Assembly (NCBI GenBank): GCA_002104945.1
Contig: MCFH01000123.1
Span: 1 to 36,111 of the forward strand
DNA length: 36,111 bases
Direction of reading: 5' to 3'
From: Piromyces finnis
Taxonomy: Eukaryota > Neocallimastigomycota > Neocallimastigomycetes > Neocallimastigales > Neocallimastigaceae
Both the position numbers and the translations under genes were made by a program. The notes under the pieces were generated by a model. It ran no database searches. It was not told the DNA's origin and worked only from the letters and a program-made list of their open reading frames with translations. How positions within the stretch are numbered: the first letter of the stretch is position 1; every line of letters starts with the position of its first letter. This document shows positions 1 to 9,825 of the stretch, in pieces.

Positions 1-131
1 ACATTGCATTCAATTGCTGTGATAACTATGTCAAATTCTTTTTCTTTAATTAAATTAGTGAGTTGAACCATTTCATCTTGAAATTCAACCTCTTCAAAGA
101 GGTCTTGTTCTGACTCATAAGAAATTGACAT
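1..131 (-). CDS. Ankyrin-family protein, N-terminal part, cut by the window edge
   Basis: Read on the minus strand from the ATG at 131-129, the frame stays open for 43 codons to the window edge. The product begins MSISYESEQDLFEEVEF and continues with a DEMVQ...LIKEKEFDIVITAIECNV stretch. This matches, residue by residue with conservative changes, the N-terminus of the intact ankyrin-family protein at 16267-17919 (IELFEDIEV, NEMIQ, LIEEKDFDEVISAIEYNV). The two are therefore paralogues, and their upstream regions also share sequence. The frame is open upstream of this ATG too, and the upstream residues (DSDKSTM) resemble DSTETSTM of the paralogue, so the true start could lie further upstream or in another exon. 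No in-frame ATG is seen there. The function is unknown; ankyrin repeats are generally protein-binding scaffolds. Confidence 0.75.
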   Translation of the reverse strand, partial: MSISYESEQDLFEEVEFQDEMVQLTNLIKEKEFDIVITAIECN

Positions 132-2845
132 AGTGCTCTTATCACTGTCACAGTCATTATAATCAATATTGTAATTGTTATTCTTTTGAAAAAAAAAATA
201 AAAATAGTTGAATTTGAATTTGCTTAACAAACTAAAAATAAATAATATTTTACTGGTGTTTTTTTTTTAAATAAAAAACAATAAATATTAAAAGATAAAA
301 AAAAAGTATTTTATTTAATAAATAAATTTAAAGTATATTTAAATATGATTGTTAATTAAATATTCTTAATAAATAAAGTTGTATTTTTTTATTCTATTAA
401 ATTTAAAACTTTAATTTTATTTTATATATAAAGTAATTTAATTAATTATATATCAGTTATTAAAACTTTTGAATTTTTTTTTATTATTTAAATGGATCAA
501 CCATTATTAATATTGAAATAAAAAAATAAAAAATCAACTTTTCAGTAAATATAATGAATGATATTAAATATATTATATATTTTAAATATTCAAAAAGCAT
601 ATTATAGTATCTATATAGTATAATTAAATAAAAAAATTATTAATTAATTGTTATAAAGAGTTTTTTTATTAGAATAAAATATATATTTAATTTATACAAT
701 TTATTATATTTATATTTAATTAAATTTTGGATATTTGATGATGTTAATTTATGTAATAATAAATATATTATTGGAACAGTTTGTTCAATTGTAGAAATAA
801 CTACATTAAAAAAAAATTTTTTTTGGTAGTAATTTACCTATTTAATGGAAACAAAAATATTAATTCAAGGGAGAAAATTTCCAAAAACAACAATAACAAC
901 AACAAAACGAAAAAAAATTTAAATATATATAGAATCATATTTATTGAATACCATATTGGAAATAATGAAAGTAAAAAATATATATATATACAATTGATTA
1001 CTAAACAAGAATAATATAAGGCTTATATTTTAATATAATGATATATTCTAAAATAATCTTCATCTATGTAATTTCATATATTTTATAAAATTAAATGAAA
1101 AAATGTTACTTTTTTGGTTACTTTTTTTTGTGTTGTTATAAATATAAATATAAATATAACCATATAGTTTATTTTAAATTTTTTTACATTTCAAGTATGT
1201 AATAGAATGGATGATTAATAATAGTAATAAAATAAATATTAAAATATACCTTAATAAATTTTTAAAATATAGATAATGATAATGGTTTTGAATTATATTG
1301 AATTAATCTTTTTGAACTTTATGTTCTTTCATATTATTGTATATAGATAAAATTATTAAATATCAATGATAAAATTAGTGAAATAATTTAGCTTTAGTTA
1401 ATTTTTTTGATGTCTTTATTAATAAATATTAATATAATTTATTAACATTTAAATATACTTTTTATTCTTTCTCAAAATATTATACATTTATACAATTAAT
1501 TTTCTTTTCTTTTAAGTATTATTTTAAATATATATTTTTAAAAAAACACCTTTTAAATATAGTCACAACTTTTATAAAAGTAATTTTAATTCATTTTAAT
1601 GATTACATATCTAATAATAATTTATTCAAAAAAAATTTAAATAAATTTCATTAATCAATTTTTTGATACATTATTCATAATATTAATAATACTAATACTA
1701 TTATTAATTATAACATTTTCATATTTTTTTATTTATCATCACTTTCATCACTTTTATTGGGTCAATACTAATGTCTTTTAAGATATAAAATTTTCTACTA
1801 CTAATTTTTCTAAATACTCAATTTCATTCTATTGTTTTTTCTTTAAAACTCATACCCATATATTTACTATAACTACATTTGCTATCACCTATATTTTTTA
1901 TCATATAATTAATCTTCTAATTGGATTATTATTTGTTGCATTTTCATATAAAGTAGTTATACTATTTAATTTATTTGATTCAATTGACATTTATGTGTTT
2001 TTTTGTTGATAATAGAAAATAAAATTTATATCCATTATTTTAATACTTTTTTAACAGTCAAATTCATATACAATTTCAAATTTTGAAACTGAATAACTTC
2101 CGTCAATTATTTGTATTTGTTGTAAAACTTTATATTTTATGCTTAATTAAAATTATTCATTGTGTATATTAGTTTTTCTTGATTCTTCATTTCTTTTTCA
2201 TATTTATATGAAGGGATATAAATAATTTTCATATAGCATCAAATCAAGCAATTGGAAATTAATAGATATTGATTAGGTAAAGAAAGTAATACATAGTGTG
2301 AATCTAATTAGTATTTGATCACCTGAAAAATTAAAACATAGTAATAATTTTACAAATAATATTATCATAGGTATCAGTTATCTCTTTCATAGAACGTAAT
2401 TTCTACTTTCTGTAATTTTTGTATGGATAGAAATAAAATAGTTACATTAGTAGTTTTTTACTACCTTTAAATGAATTGAAAATACTTAAATATAAAATAT
2501 AAGCCACTCATATAATAAGTATAATCTTTCTTATAAATTATATTATTTAATTTTATTTATATAAAAAATAAAAATTATTTTATTTATTTAATAACTTTAC
2601 ATTCAAATTAATACATGTATTATAGATTTATAAAAATTTGTTAACTTTAATTTATCACAATTAAAAATATAAAAATCTTTTCTAATTATATAGTAATTGA
2701 AAATACAGAAACATTAAAGTTAATAAATTTATTATATTTAATTCTACTAATATAATAAAAAATTAAAAAATAATAATTATATCATTAATTTATATAATTT
2801 ATATATTAAATACTAAGTAAATATATTATATATATTATTCTATTT
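132..2845. other. AT-rich intergenic region
   Basis: No convincing gene was found. The first 400 bp is the upstream region of the minus-strand gene at 1-131 and shares blocks with the upstream region of the paralogue at 16267-17919. Examples are the GTTAATTAAA and CTTAATAAAT blocks near 350-380 and a 16-bp palindromic motif at 490-505. The part at about 1740-2450 is less AT-biased and, on the minus strand, gives short protein-like runs broken by many stops. It may be an old gene relic, but no family could be named. The rest is simple A/T-rich sequence. Confidence 0.6.
490..505. promoter_or_regulatory. Conserved palindromic motif upstream of ankyrin gene (copy 1)
   Basis: The 16-mer AAATGGATCAACCATT contains inverted arms AATGG/CCATT around ATCAA. 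The same 16 bases occur at 18271-18286. This copy lies 359 bp upstream of the ATG at 131; the other lies 352 bp upstream of the paralogue's ATG at 17919. Conservation of sequence and spacing between paralogues suggests a promoter element or a well-preserved part of the original duplication. The role is inferred. Confidence 0.45.
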
Positions 2846-3154
2846 TTAATTGTTTTTGTTTATCCTTTCCACTACATGGTTTTTACTTCTTTTATTTCTT
2901 ATCAATTTAATATGCACTTCTTTAAGATAGTTTTCCATTTTGACATTATTTTGTTGAGATGCATATTTCCATAATGAAACTTTTTTATTATCATCATCAT
3001 AAATTTCAGTTTCGATATTCTTTAATCTATTGTTAATCATGATATTAATAATATTATAGCAGTCTAAGATTATAGAATACTTTAATAAATTACTTATAAA
3101 ATTTTCTTCTGTATAATCAATAAAAAGTTTTAAATAAGTTAATTTTGAATTTTC
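2846..3154 (-). pseudogene. C-terminal tail of the broken ankyrin-family gene
   Basis: Directly after the TAA at 3157-3155 the same frame runs 102 codons without a stop, starting ENSKLTYLKLFIDYTEEN and containing NLLKYSIILDCYNIINIMI and SLWKYASQQNNVKMENYL. This has the helical style of the upstream protein. An ATG at 3040 allows a 64-residue ORF, but the coding character begins before it. The stop probably replaced a sense codon recently; CAA to TAA would give a Gln that fits the context. Confidence 0.5.
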
Positions 3155-4435
3155 TTATAATTTTTTAAACAATTTCTCAAATTCTTTTAAACTATAAATA
3201 TTCATTTTAGCTTTATTATCTATGAAACATTTCACAATATCTTCATTAATATTTTTTCTTGTTATGGCAAAATAAAATATAGAACATTTATTTTTGCCTT
3301 TTGAGCGAATAATATAATTAACATTAGCACCGTGTTTTATCAGTAATTTAAGTATTTCACAATTATTTTTAATTATAGCTTGAATTATTGGAATTTTTCC
3401 ATTGACATAATTGATATTACCTTTGAAATACCTTAGTATCAATTTAAGAATATTTATATTTTCAGTTTCTATTGCCATATTTAAAGCGGAACATATAGCT
3501 TTTCCAATATTAATGTAATTTCTTCTTCCTTTTTTAATATATTTCAAAAACAATTTAGTATAATATACTAAATTTAGCTTTATTGAATAAAGTAAAGCGT
3601 TATCAAAATCGTCAATTTTAAATTCTTTACTTAACAAGTAATAAACCATTTTTTCAGACTCTTCCTCCTTTTCAATCATCATTCCCATAACTAACGGATT
3701 TATATGAAACTTTAATTTATGAATATTAATATAATAATCTATACAATCTATGAAATCAAATTTATCATATAGATGGGATTGTCTGTTACAAATTATAATT
3801 TTAAATAATTCTGTATTTGAATTGACATCCGAAAAATAATCTTTTAAATTTCTACTTCTACAACTTTTAAATATTTTATTTAATATCCCTTTTATATTAA
3901 AAAAAATAATTCCAGTAATAATATTTTCAGATGAGATAAGATTAATAAATTTATCTGAATCAATACTGAGTAAATACAATATAGAATATTTATCCTCTTT
4001 CAATAAAGCATAATATAATATTAAATTTTTATATCTATCTATCATGTTTACATTATTTATATTTACATATTTTTTAATATCGAAATTCTCATTAAATAAA
4101 TATGCTTTTATAATATCATTATCAAACATACAATCAATGGTATAAAGTGTTGAATTACTATTATTATTGTTTCTTTCATTATAATGATATCTTAGATGTC
4201 TATTATTATTATTTAATTTTAATCTTTTATTCTCATTTTCATCATCAATAATAATTATTGTTTCTGTTCTATTACGTTTATTCCTTTCTTCTATTGCTCT
4301 ATTACTATTTACGTCACTAAAACAGTTTTTCTCAGTATTTTGATATTCATTTACATTTTCTTCATCATCAATAATTATTATTGTTTCTGTTTTATCATGA
4401 ATATTCTCTTTTTCAAATATTCTATTATTATTCAC
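3155..4435 (-). CDS. Ankyrin-family ORF, third segment with two SIM-like motifs (426 aa)
   Basis: The codon at 4435 is GTG, not ATG. The frame is already open from 4549 and its first in-frame ATG is only at 4129 (residue 103), so this is unlikely to be a free-standing gene with its own start. The N-terminal part has two 41-residue tandem repeats, each ending in TETIIIIDDE, a hydrophobic-acidic motif like a SUMO-interacting motif (residues about 17-25 and 57-65). A basic KRLKL and an Asn run follow. Degenerate ankyrin repeats lie towards the C-terminus (IPIIQAIIKNNCEILKLLI, KHGANVNYI). The TAA at 3157-3155 is followed by another 102 open codons in the same frame. It is the third part of the disrupted gene; the SIM role is inferred from motif shape only. 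Confidence 0.55.
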   Translation of the reverse strand: MNNNRIFEKENIHDKTETIIIIDDEENVNEYQNTEKNCFSDVNSNRAIEERNKRNRTETIIIIDDENENKRLKLNNNNRHLRYHYNERNNNNSNSTLYTIDCMFDNDIIKAYLFNENFDIKKYVNINNVNMIDRYKNLILYYALLKEDKYSILYLLSIDSDKFINLISSENIITGIIFFNIKGILNKIFKSCRSRNLKDYFSDVNSNTELFKIIICNRQSHLYDKFDFIDCIDYYINIHKLKFHINPLVMGMMIEKEEESEKMVYYLLSKEFKIDDFDNALLYSIKLNLVYYTKLFLKYIKKGRRNYINIGKAICSALNMAIETENINILKLILRYFKGNINYVNGKIPIIQAIIKNNCEILKLLIKHGANVNYIIRSKGKNKCSIFYFAITRKNINEDIVKCFIDNKAKMNIYSLKEFEKLFKKL

Positions 4436-4468
4436 ACCACTAAAGCAGTTTTTCTCAGTATTTTGATA
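4223..4468 (-). repeat. 123-bp tandem duplication inside the ankyrin-family gene
   Basis: Two adjacent 123-bp units (4468-4346 and 4345-4223) encode related 41-residue repeats, both starting YQNTEKNCFS and both carrying TETIIIIDD. The middle parts have diverged (NNNRIFEKENIHDK against NSNRAIEERNKRNR) while the ends stayed alike. The unit length is a multiple of three, so the duplication keeps frame. Confidence 0.75.
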
Positions 4469-4497
4469 TGCAATTTTACTATTTTTGTTAGATTCAT

Positions 4498-5544
4498 TTA
4501 AATAGATATTTGAACTATTTTTACATATTTTATTTTTTTTATTAAATAATCAAAAATTATTATATTTATAACATGATTATTATCCTCTAAAGATTTTTCT
4601 ATTATGGTTTTATTTTCGCGATTTCTTAAATTTAAATCAGCGCCATAATCCAATAAAATTTTAAATAGACTATAATCTTGATTTAAATATTTTTCTTTAA
4701 ATGAATTACAACCACAATGTCTGTAAGAAATAAATAATGGATATTCATCATAACCATTACAATTACTATTGACATTAATTTGTTTATTAATTATTGGATG
4801 GAATAATAGACATTTAATCAATTCATGATTATTGTCTTTTATTCCATTAATAAATAAAAGACCAATATTCTTTTCTTTATAGTCATTTTTTATTTTCATA
4901 TATATTTTATCATTATTTTTGCTGAACATTATATTTTTATAAATGGCTTCAAGGTCCTTAATTTCAATAATAATGTTTTTTTTATCATACTTTTTTGGTG
5001 TCGAAATACCTAGTGATAATTCATCTAAATTAATTTTTAATAAGGATCCTATCATCTTGATATATTTTTCTTTATTATCAACAAAAATATCATTTTCAAT
5101 GGATTTTAAAATATATTTTAAATCTATATACGATTTTTTAAAACTTTTATTTAAAAGAAATTTTGGAATAAGAATATTGATTATTTTTTCTTTATTATTA
5201 TTATTTTTAATTAAAGATATTAATATTTCATTAATATCTATTTTATTAAAATTAAATGATTCATTAATGAAAAATGTGTTGCTAAATATTTTAATTTCAT
5301 TAACATTATTAAAATTATATTTTACACTATTCATTAATAAATCTTGAATATTTATATTATTAATAATTTTTAATTTTTTTTGCTTATTTAAAACATTAAT
5401 AAGCATTCTTAAAATATTAGTATATTTGTTATAATATACTGAATTTATAATATAATCAAATTTGACAGTATCATCTGGATATTCATTTACAATTGTTTCA
5501 ATAATATTTTCAAAATATTTATTATGTAAATGATTTTTATCCAT
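4498..5544 (-). CDS. Ankyrin-family ORF, middle segment (348 aa)
   Basis: The ATG at 5544 gives 348 residues, in the same frame as the preceding segment and separated from its TAA by 24 sense codons. A recognisable degenerate ankyrin pair lies at about residues 236-335, including YPLFISYRHCGCNSF, LFKILLDYGADLNLRN and NKTIIEKSLEDNN. The end (KYVKIVQISI) is probably artificial, because coding-like sequence continues in a different frame from 4549 after an A8 run at 4540-4533. The region antisense to it also contains an open frame (4943-5347, plus), which is a shadow. Best read as the middle of the disrupted gene at 2846-6744; an independent gene remains possible. Confidence 0.55.
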   Translation of the reverse strand: MDKNHLHNKYFENIIETIVNEYPDDTVKFDYIINSVYYNKYTNILRMLINVLNKQKKLKIINNINIQDLLMNSVKYNFNNVNEIKIFSNTFFINESFNFNKIDINEILISLIKNNNNKEKIINILIPKFLLNKSFKKSYIDLKYILKSIENDIFVDNKEKYIKMIGSLLKINLDELSLGISTPKKYDKKNIIIEIKDLEAIYKNIMFSKNNDKIYMKIKNDYKEKNIGLLFINGIKDNNHELIKCLLFHPIINKQINVNSNCNGYDEYPLFISYRHCGCNSFKEKYLNQDYSLFKILLDYGADLNLRNRENKTIIEKSLEDNNHVINIIIFDYLIKKIKYVKIVQISI

Positions 5545-5616
5545 TTTGTCAATAATTTTTAATAATATAGTATCATAATTTATATAATAATTGCCATTAT
5601 AAGAAAATAAAAAAAG

Positions 5617-6744
5617 TTATTTTAAAATACAATCTATAAATGAATATTTTTTATTTTCGGCATAAAAAAGTAAAAGGTTATAAAAACTAATATTTTTAAC
5701 AACATTTTCATTCATTTTTAAAAATTTTAATAACATTTCAATTATCCATATTTTAGATGAATTTGCTACATAGTATAATATGTTTTCAATAAATGAAATG
5801 TTATAATTTTCAAAATTATATTTTATAATATATTCTAATAAATTTAAATTATTTTCAACTCGACGTGTATAAGATACATCGCCAATAATATATTTATATA
5901 ATTTCAATTTATTTAATATTTTCACGATTTCACTTGAACTTTTTTTGTCATATTTTATTAATATGCTAATAGTTGGGTAATCGTAAGAGTCAACTTTTTT
6001 GTCGATATCCTTATATTCACAATTAAATTTTTCATAATTAAAAGTACGGTTATAGATTTTTTCAGTAAGATTAATATATGTTTTTTCACCGTATTTTAAT
6101 TCATAAATTTGATTATTTATTAAAGGAATCCTGTATTTAAAACAAGTTAAAAATTTAATGATATAAATGAAATTTTTATCTTTTAATTTATAATTTAAAA
6201 CACGCTTTAACATTTCTTCATTTTTGCTTTCAATCAACATTATAATAAAACTTTCAATATTTTTATCTAAATTTTCATTATCAAAGTTTTCTAAAAATTT
6301 TAATATTTTAACTATATCAACTTTCTCAATATAATATTTTTGAATGAAGGATATCAAATTTACCCCTTCGTTATTTACATAATTTGTATTAGCACCCATT
6401 CTCATTAAGGAATGTGCCAATAAAAATTGTTCTTTTATCATTGCATCAAATAATGGTATTTTAACATCGCCATCTATTTTAAATGTATAGTTTAATTCTT
6501 TATAATCAAAATACCTGATAATGCATAAAATTATATTTTTTGTATTTTCATTTTCTTTTTCGACAGTTCCTATAGCACAAGTAAGAACGTCAAACTTATT
6601 ATCTTGGTTCAATTTCATTCTAAATTTATTATAATTACTTTCATTTAATTTTTTTTCAAATGCTTGAGTATCAGTATTATTATCAATACAACATTTAATG
6701 AATTCTATTAATTCATCTATTTTTTCTTTTAACATAACAGCCAT
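5617..6744 (-). CDS. Ankyrin-family ORF, first segment (375 aa)
   Basis: This opens with ATG at 6744 (MAVMLKEKIDELIEF) and gives 375 residues, mostly helical and Ile/Asn/Lys/Phe-rich, with no signal peptide or membrane segment. Residues about 52-125 hold a module also seen in the intact paralogue at 16267-17919: FDVLTCAI, then FDYKELNYTF, then a degenerate ankyrin repeat (IPLFDAMIKEQFLLAHSLM followed by RMGANTNY). The rest is helical repeat sequence too divergent to register confidently. It ends in TAA at 5617-5619, but the frame stays open after the stop and runs into the next segment, so this is probably the 5' part of a longer broken gene. It could also be a short independent gene. Function is unknown beyond a likely protein-binding role. 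Confidence 0.6.
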   Translation of the reverse strand: MAVMLKEKIDELIEFIKCCIDNNTDTQAFEKKLNESNYNKFRMKLNQDNKFDVLTCAIGTVEKENENTKNIILCIIRYFDYKELNYTFKIDGDVKIPLFDAMIKEQFLLAHSLMRMGANTNYVNNEGVNLISFIQKYYIEKVDIVKILKFLENFDNENLDKNIESFIIMLIESKNEEMLKRVLNYKLKDKNFIYIIKFLTCFKYRIPLINNQIYELKYGEKTYINLTEKIYNRTFNYEKFNCEYKDIDKKVDSYDYPTISILIKYDKKSSSEIVKILNKLKLYKYIIGDVSYTRRVENNLNLLEYIIKYNFENYNISFIENILYYVANSSKIWIIEMLLKFLKMNENVVKNISFYNLLLFYAENKKYSFIDCILK

Positions 6745-7614
6745 GTTTATTAATTTTTAATAATATGGAAACAGTATAGTACTTTTTAAAAAGATATATA
6801 ACAATATATTTATCAATAATGCTAAATTATTGTTCTAATCTCTATAATTATGTTAATTTTTTATACTAAATAAAATAGGAAATTATATTATAATATATAT
6901 GATAGGATTAGATTATTTCTTATTATTATTATATAAATATAAAATAAAGAATATTAAGTTTTAATATTTAATGTTACCATTCAACCCTTATTAAAAAATG
7001 GGAGAATCTTTACAATAAAGTTTTTATAAATTTTTAGAAATAAATTTTAAAAAAAAATTTAAATACATTAAAAATAAGTGAAAGATTTAAATTTTGACTT
7101 TTCAAAAAGTTTTAATAATTTACATGACTCTATAAAAATGATAATTGTAAATTAAAAAAATATTATTATCCATATGTTATGAAAAGTGATATTTTTATCA
7201 CAAATTTAAATCTTGGAGCTTGTTAATAATATAATTTAAATTATTTCTTAATATTTTTATAAATATTTCATCTTTAAATAAAAAAAAAACAGAAATACAA
7301 AAAATATATACTTTCAATTAAACATTTATATTAATTATTATAAAAACTTAAAAAAAATTATTAAGTTATAAAGAAAAAATTAAGTTAAAATCCATAGAAA
7401 ATAGCATTTATTAATTTCCCTATTATTTATATTAAAATATAGTATTTATTAAAAATATATTTTCTGACTTTTTACCTGAAAAACTCCCAGTTTAAAATGT
7501 TTAAAAGAAGTAGAATTTTTTAAAAAAAGTCGTCAATGTTTAACTAAATTATTAAAAATTGGAGTATATACTAAATATATTGATTTTTTATCTTATATTA
7601 AACTTTATCAGTAT
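6745..7614. other. AT-rich intergenic region
   Basis: Upstream flank of the minus-strand ankyrin gene and upstream flank of the plus-strand exon relics. It is A/T-rich without a recognisable gene, RNA or repeat. The 16-bp motif found upstream of the other two ankyrin genes was not found here. Confidence 0.5.
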
Positions 7615-8061
7615 TATCTAAAAATAAAAATTAGAAACATAATTTTATTGAAGTATCTTGTCCAGTATCGTGAAATGTATCCGAAAGAAAAGTATATTGA
7701 AAGAGTAAAAATAAAAAAATGTTGGATTATTATTAGAGAATGAAAATGATACTACCCAATTGGAACATTATTTATATAAATTAATGATAAAGGAGTATTT
7801 ATTCCGAAAAAAAAACATCCAATATAATAAATTAGTGGACAACAAAATTAATAGTAATAATGATAGCAATTATTTAATACTTTTTAATAATGACGAGTTT
7901 TTAAACTTTTTCGTTAAAGAATATGCTAAATTTATTAGCTTACCAAGGATAAATCATCAACCTTCGAAATTCCAATACAACAATAAAAAAATCAATTCTG
8001 ATTTAAACAGTATTAAAAATATAAAAAATTCATATTTATCTCAAAAAAAATCAATATAAAT
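7615..8061 (+). pseudogene. Decayed exon-like coding remnant, unknown family
   Basis: One frame reads ...LVQYREMYPKEKYIERVKI up to an A7 run near 7713-7719. The protein-like reading then continues in another frame (NVGLLLENENDTTQLEHYL) and stays open to the TAA at 8057. A one-base slip at the A7 run would join the two. The later part has a 99-residue ORF from TTG at 7760, with no plausible ATG at its start. It is polar and Asn/Lys-rich, with FNNDEFLNFFVKEYAKF. I do not recognise the family. It probably belongs with the remnants at 8255-9825. Confidence 0.35.
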
Positions 8062-8254
8062 CCTAGAGAGGGTAAAAAAATCGGATCAAAAAAAATTTTA
8101 AATTAATAAAATAATGGTTTTTATTTAGTTCTTAAATATTAATTCTAGAAAATTAAAAATTATATATCACATTGTTTTTTAGAATTATCTAATAAGTCCG
8201 TTCATACTTTATAATTAGCACCATTACCATTACTAATTACATTCCACCTCATAA

Positions 8255-8524
8255 ATGGCAGCAATTGAGTTATCCAATGAAATAACAATAATTCTTGAAT
8301 AATTCGATTATGATTATTTAAATTCAAATGGAGATGCGAATAATGACATTGAAAAGGATTTAGGTTTTGACACTGAAAGTATTAATCTAATTAATGGCGA
8401 TAAATATGATAAATATTTTAAAGGAAATAATAAATTATTCATGAATTTAAAAAGATCTCGTATACCTTGCTATGAAATATTTATAAATAATTTTGTTGAT
8501 GTTAATGATTATACAGATTTATAA
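8255..8524 (+). pseudogene. Decayed exon-like coding remnant with in-frame stops
   Basis: From the ATG at 8255 (MAAIELSNEITIILE) a TAA follows at 8300-8302. The same frame then continues protein-like for 73 codons (FDYDYLNSNGDANNDIEKD, KRSRIPCYEIFINNFVDV) to another TAA at 8522-8524, after which more open codons follow. Both stops sit where a Gln would fit (CAA to TAA). The family is not recognised. Confidence 0.35.
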
Positions 8525-8636
8525 AGTAAAAAAGAATTCAATGATAAAAATAAATTTTGAATTGAAAAAAAAATTGTATATTATATATAAAATATTTACA
8601 AAAAAAATTTAAATTATTCCTTTTTTTTTATTACAG

Positions 8637-9357
8637 AGAAATTAAGACATTTATATTATGAAAGATATATTGGTATATTTATTAGCAAATCAATTATTAT
8701 TACAAATATTTTAAGAATTTTAAAAAGGATAAGAATAATAAAATGAGATTTATGAGGAAGCAATTAAATAAAGTAAATAAAGCTAACAAAATACAATCTT
8801 TGAATATTGATTTTGAATATATAAATAATTATATAAAATTTTTATATTCAATAATAAAGTTTTATGATAAAGCATTTAATTATAAATACGAAAATATTAT
8901 ATTAAAATATAAAGATTTCAGGAATACAGATATATTAAGTTTAAATAAGCTTTATTATGAATTTTTTAACATCAAACGAATAAATAATGAATGGTTCGAA
9001 ATAGATAATGAAAATAAATCTTATTTTTTATTGATATTAGGAATATACCTATTAAATTCCAATTATTCTAATAATTATTTGTATAATTCAGTTGATAATT
9101 TCAATATTTGTAGGAATAAATATATGGTGTATGATAATAAAATTGCTATTAACCTATGGTTAAAATGGATTAATACTACTAGTTATTTGTAGAAATATAA
9201 TAAAGAATATCATGAAAAAGAAAATGAAATAATAGAAAACAATAGAATTATAAATAATGTTTTACAAATATATCTAAGAGATTTTTTCAACTGTGATAGT
9301 TATACAAATATCAATCAATTAATGTTATCATCTTTATTTTTATTATTTGAATTACAA
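8637..9357 (+). pseudogene. Decayed exon-like coding remnant preceded by a 3' splice-site relic
   Basis: A T9 run and TTACAG (AG at 8635-8636) look like a 3' splice site. Coding-like sequence follows (EKLRHLYYERYIGIFISKS), changes frame, and continues in the frame containing a 149-residue ORF from the ATG at 8743 to the TAG at 9190-9192. That ORF includes NKLYYEFFNIKRINNEWFE and IAINLWLKWINTTSYL. Beyond the TAG the same frame is open for 55 more codons (KYNKEYHEKENEIIENNRI...) to a TAA near 9358. The TAG fits a lost CAG. The family is not recognised. Confidence 0.4.
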
Positions 9358-9446
9358 TAATATATACATTATTAAATTAAAAAATTATATATTTCTTCAA
9401 AAATTTAATTATATTTTAATGAACCTTTACATTATTTTTTTTACAG

Positions 9447-9825
9447 AAAAAGTATTATGCTTTTTTTTATAATCATAATTGTGCTTTAACTGAATTTGGT
9501 TGGTGTTATTTAATTATTAAAGAAAATGGTATCTTTTAAAAAATATTTATTTTAATTGTTATTATATTATTATTACTTTAACCCTAATGTCAATGAACTT
9601 GGAATAAATAATAAAGATAGTATTTTTTGTTCGTTATGTATCAATATTCCAAATTTAGATGAGATTTTGTTCAATGAAGTCAATAAGAAAACTAATAAAA
9701 ATAATACCTTTTTGTATATTTTTACTTTTTATACTAAATACATATATTTTCTTTATATATATATATTTTTTTTCACCTTCCCTTTTATTTTAATGTGTTA
9801 TATCCATATAAGAAAGTTTAAATAA
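9447..9825 (+). pseudogene. Decayed exon-like coding remnant after a second 3' splice-site relic
   Basis: T8 followed by TTACAG (AG at 9445-9446) precedes a reading with KKYYAFFYNHNCALTEFGWCYL and then ENGIF and a stop. A shifted frame follows with FNPNVNELGINNKDSIFCSL. The EFGWCY...ENG wording faintly recalls Sel1-type repeats, but this is too weak to assign. The later half of the 9556-9825 ORF is low-complexity Tyr/Phe and is probably not coding. Confidence 0.3.

Larger units (their letters stand above)
2846..6744 (-). pseudogene. Large ankyrin-family gene, disrupted by two stops and a frameshift
   Basis: Four consecutive minus-strand open segments look like pieces of one gene. Segment 6744-5617 ends in TAA at 5619-5617. 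The same frame then continues without a stop for 24 codons into the segment beginning at the ATG at 5544. That segment ends at 4498, while coding-like sequence continues in another frame that is open from 4549. The switch falls at an A8 run (4540-4533), where one more A would join the frames. The segment ending in TAA at 3157-3155 again continues in the same frame for 102 codons to 2846. All parts have the same Ile/Asn/Lys-rich ankyrin-like character. It could be a recent pseudogene, sequence errors, separate genes, or a gene needing splicing or recoding. A pseudogene or consensus errors seem most likely. Confidence 0.6.

Noticed and set aside
781-1014. 77-aa ORF starting at TTG
   Set aside because: Low-complexity Asn/Lys/Ile translation of A-rich DNA, no ATG and no family features.
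4943-5347. 134-aa plus-strand ORF
   Set aside because: Antisense shadow of the ankyrin-family ORF at 4498-5544; the hydrophobic translation comes from the complement of Lys/Asn codons.
2846-9357. Possible reassignment of TAA/TAG to Gln, since many internal stops sit where Gln would fit
   Set aside because: The intact 550-residue ankyrin gene and both 1516-residue Gag-Pol ORFs use CAA/CAG for Gln and contain no internal TAA or TAG. CAA is also used for Gln inside the broken ORFs. C-to-T decay explains the stops more simply.
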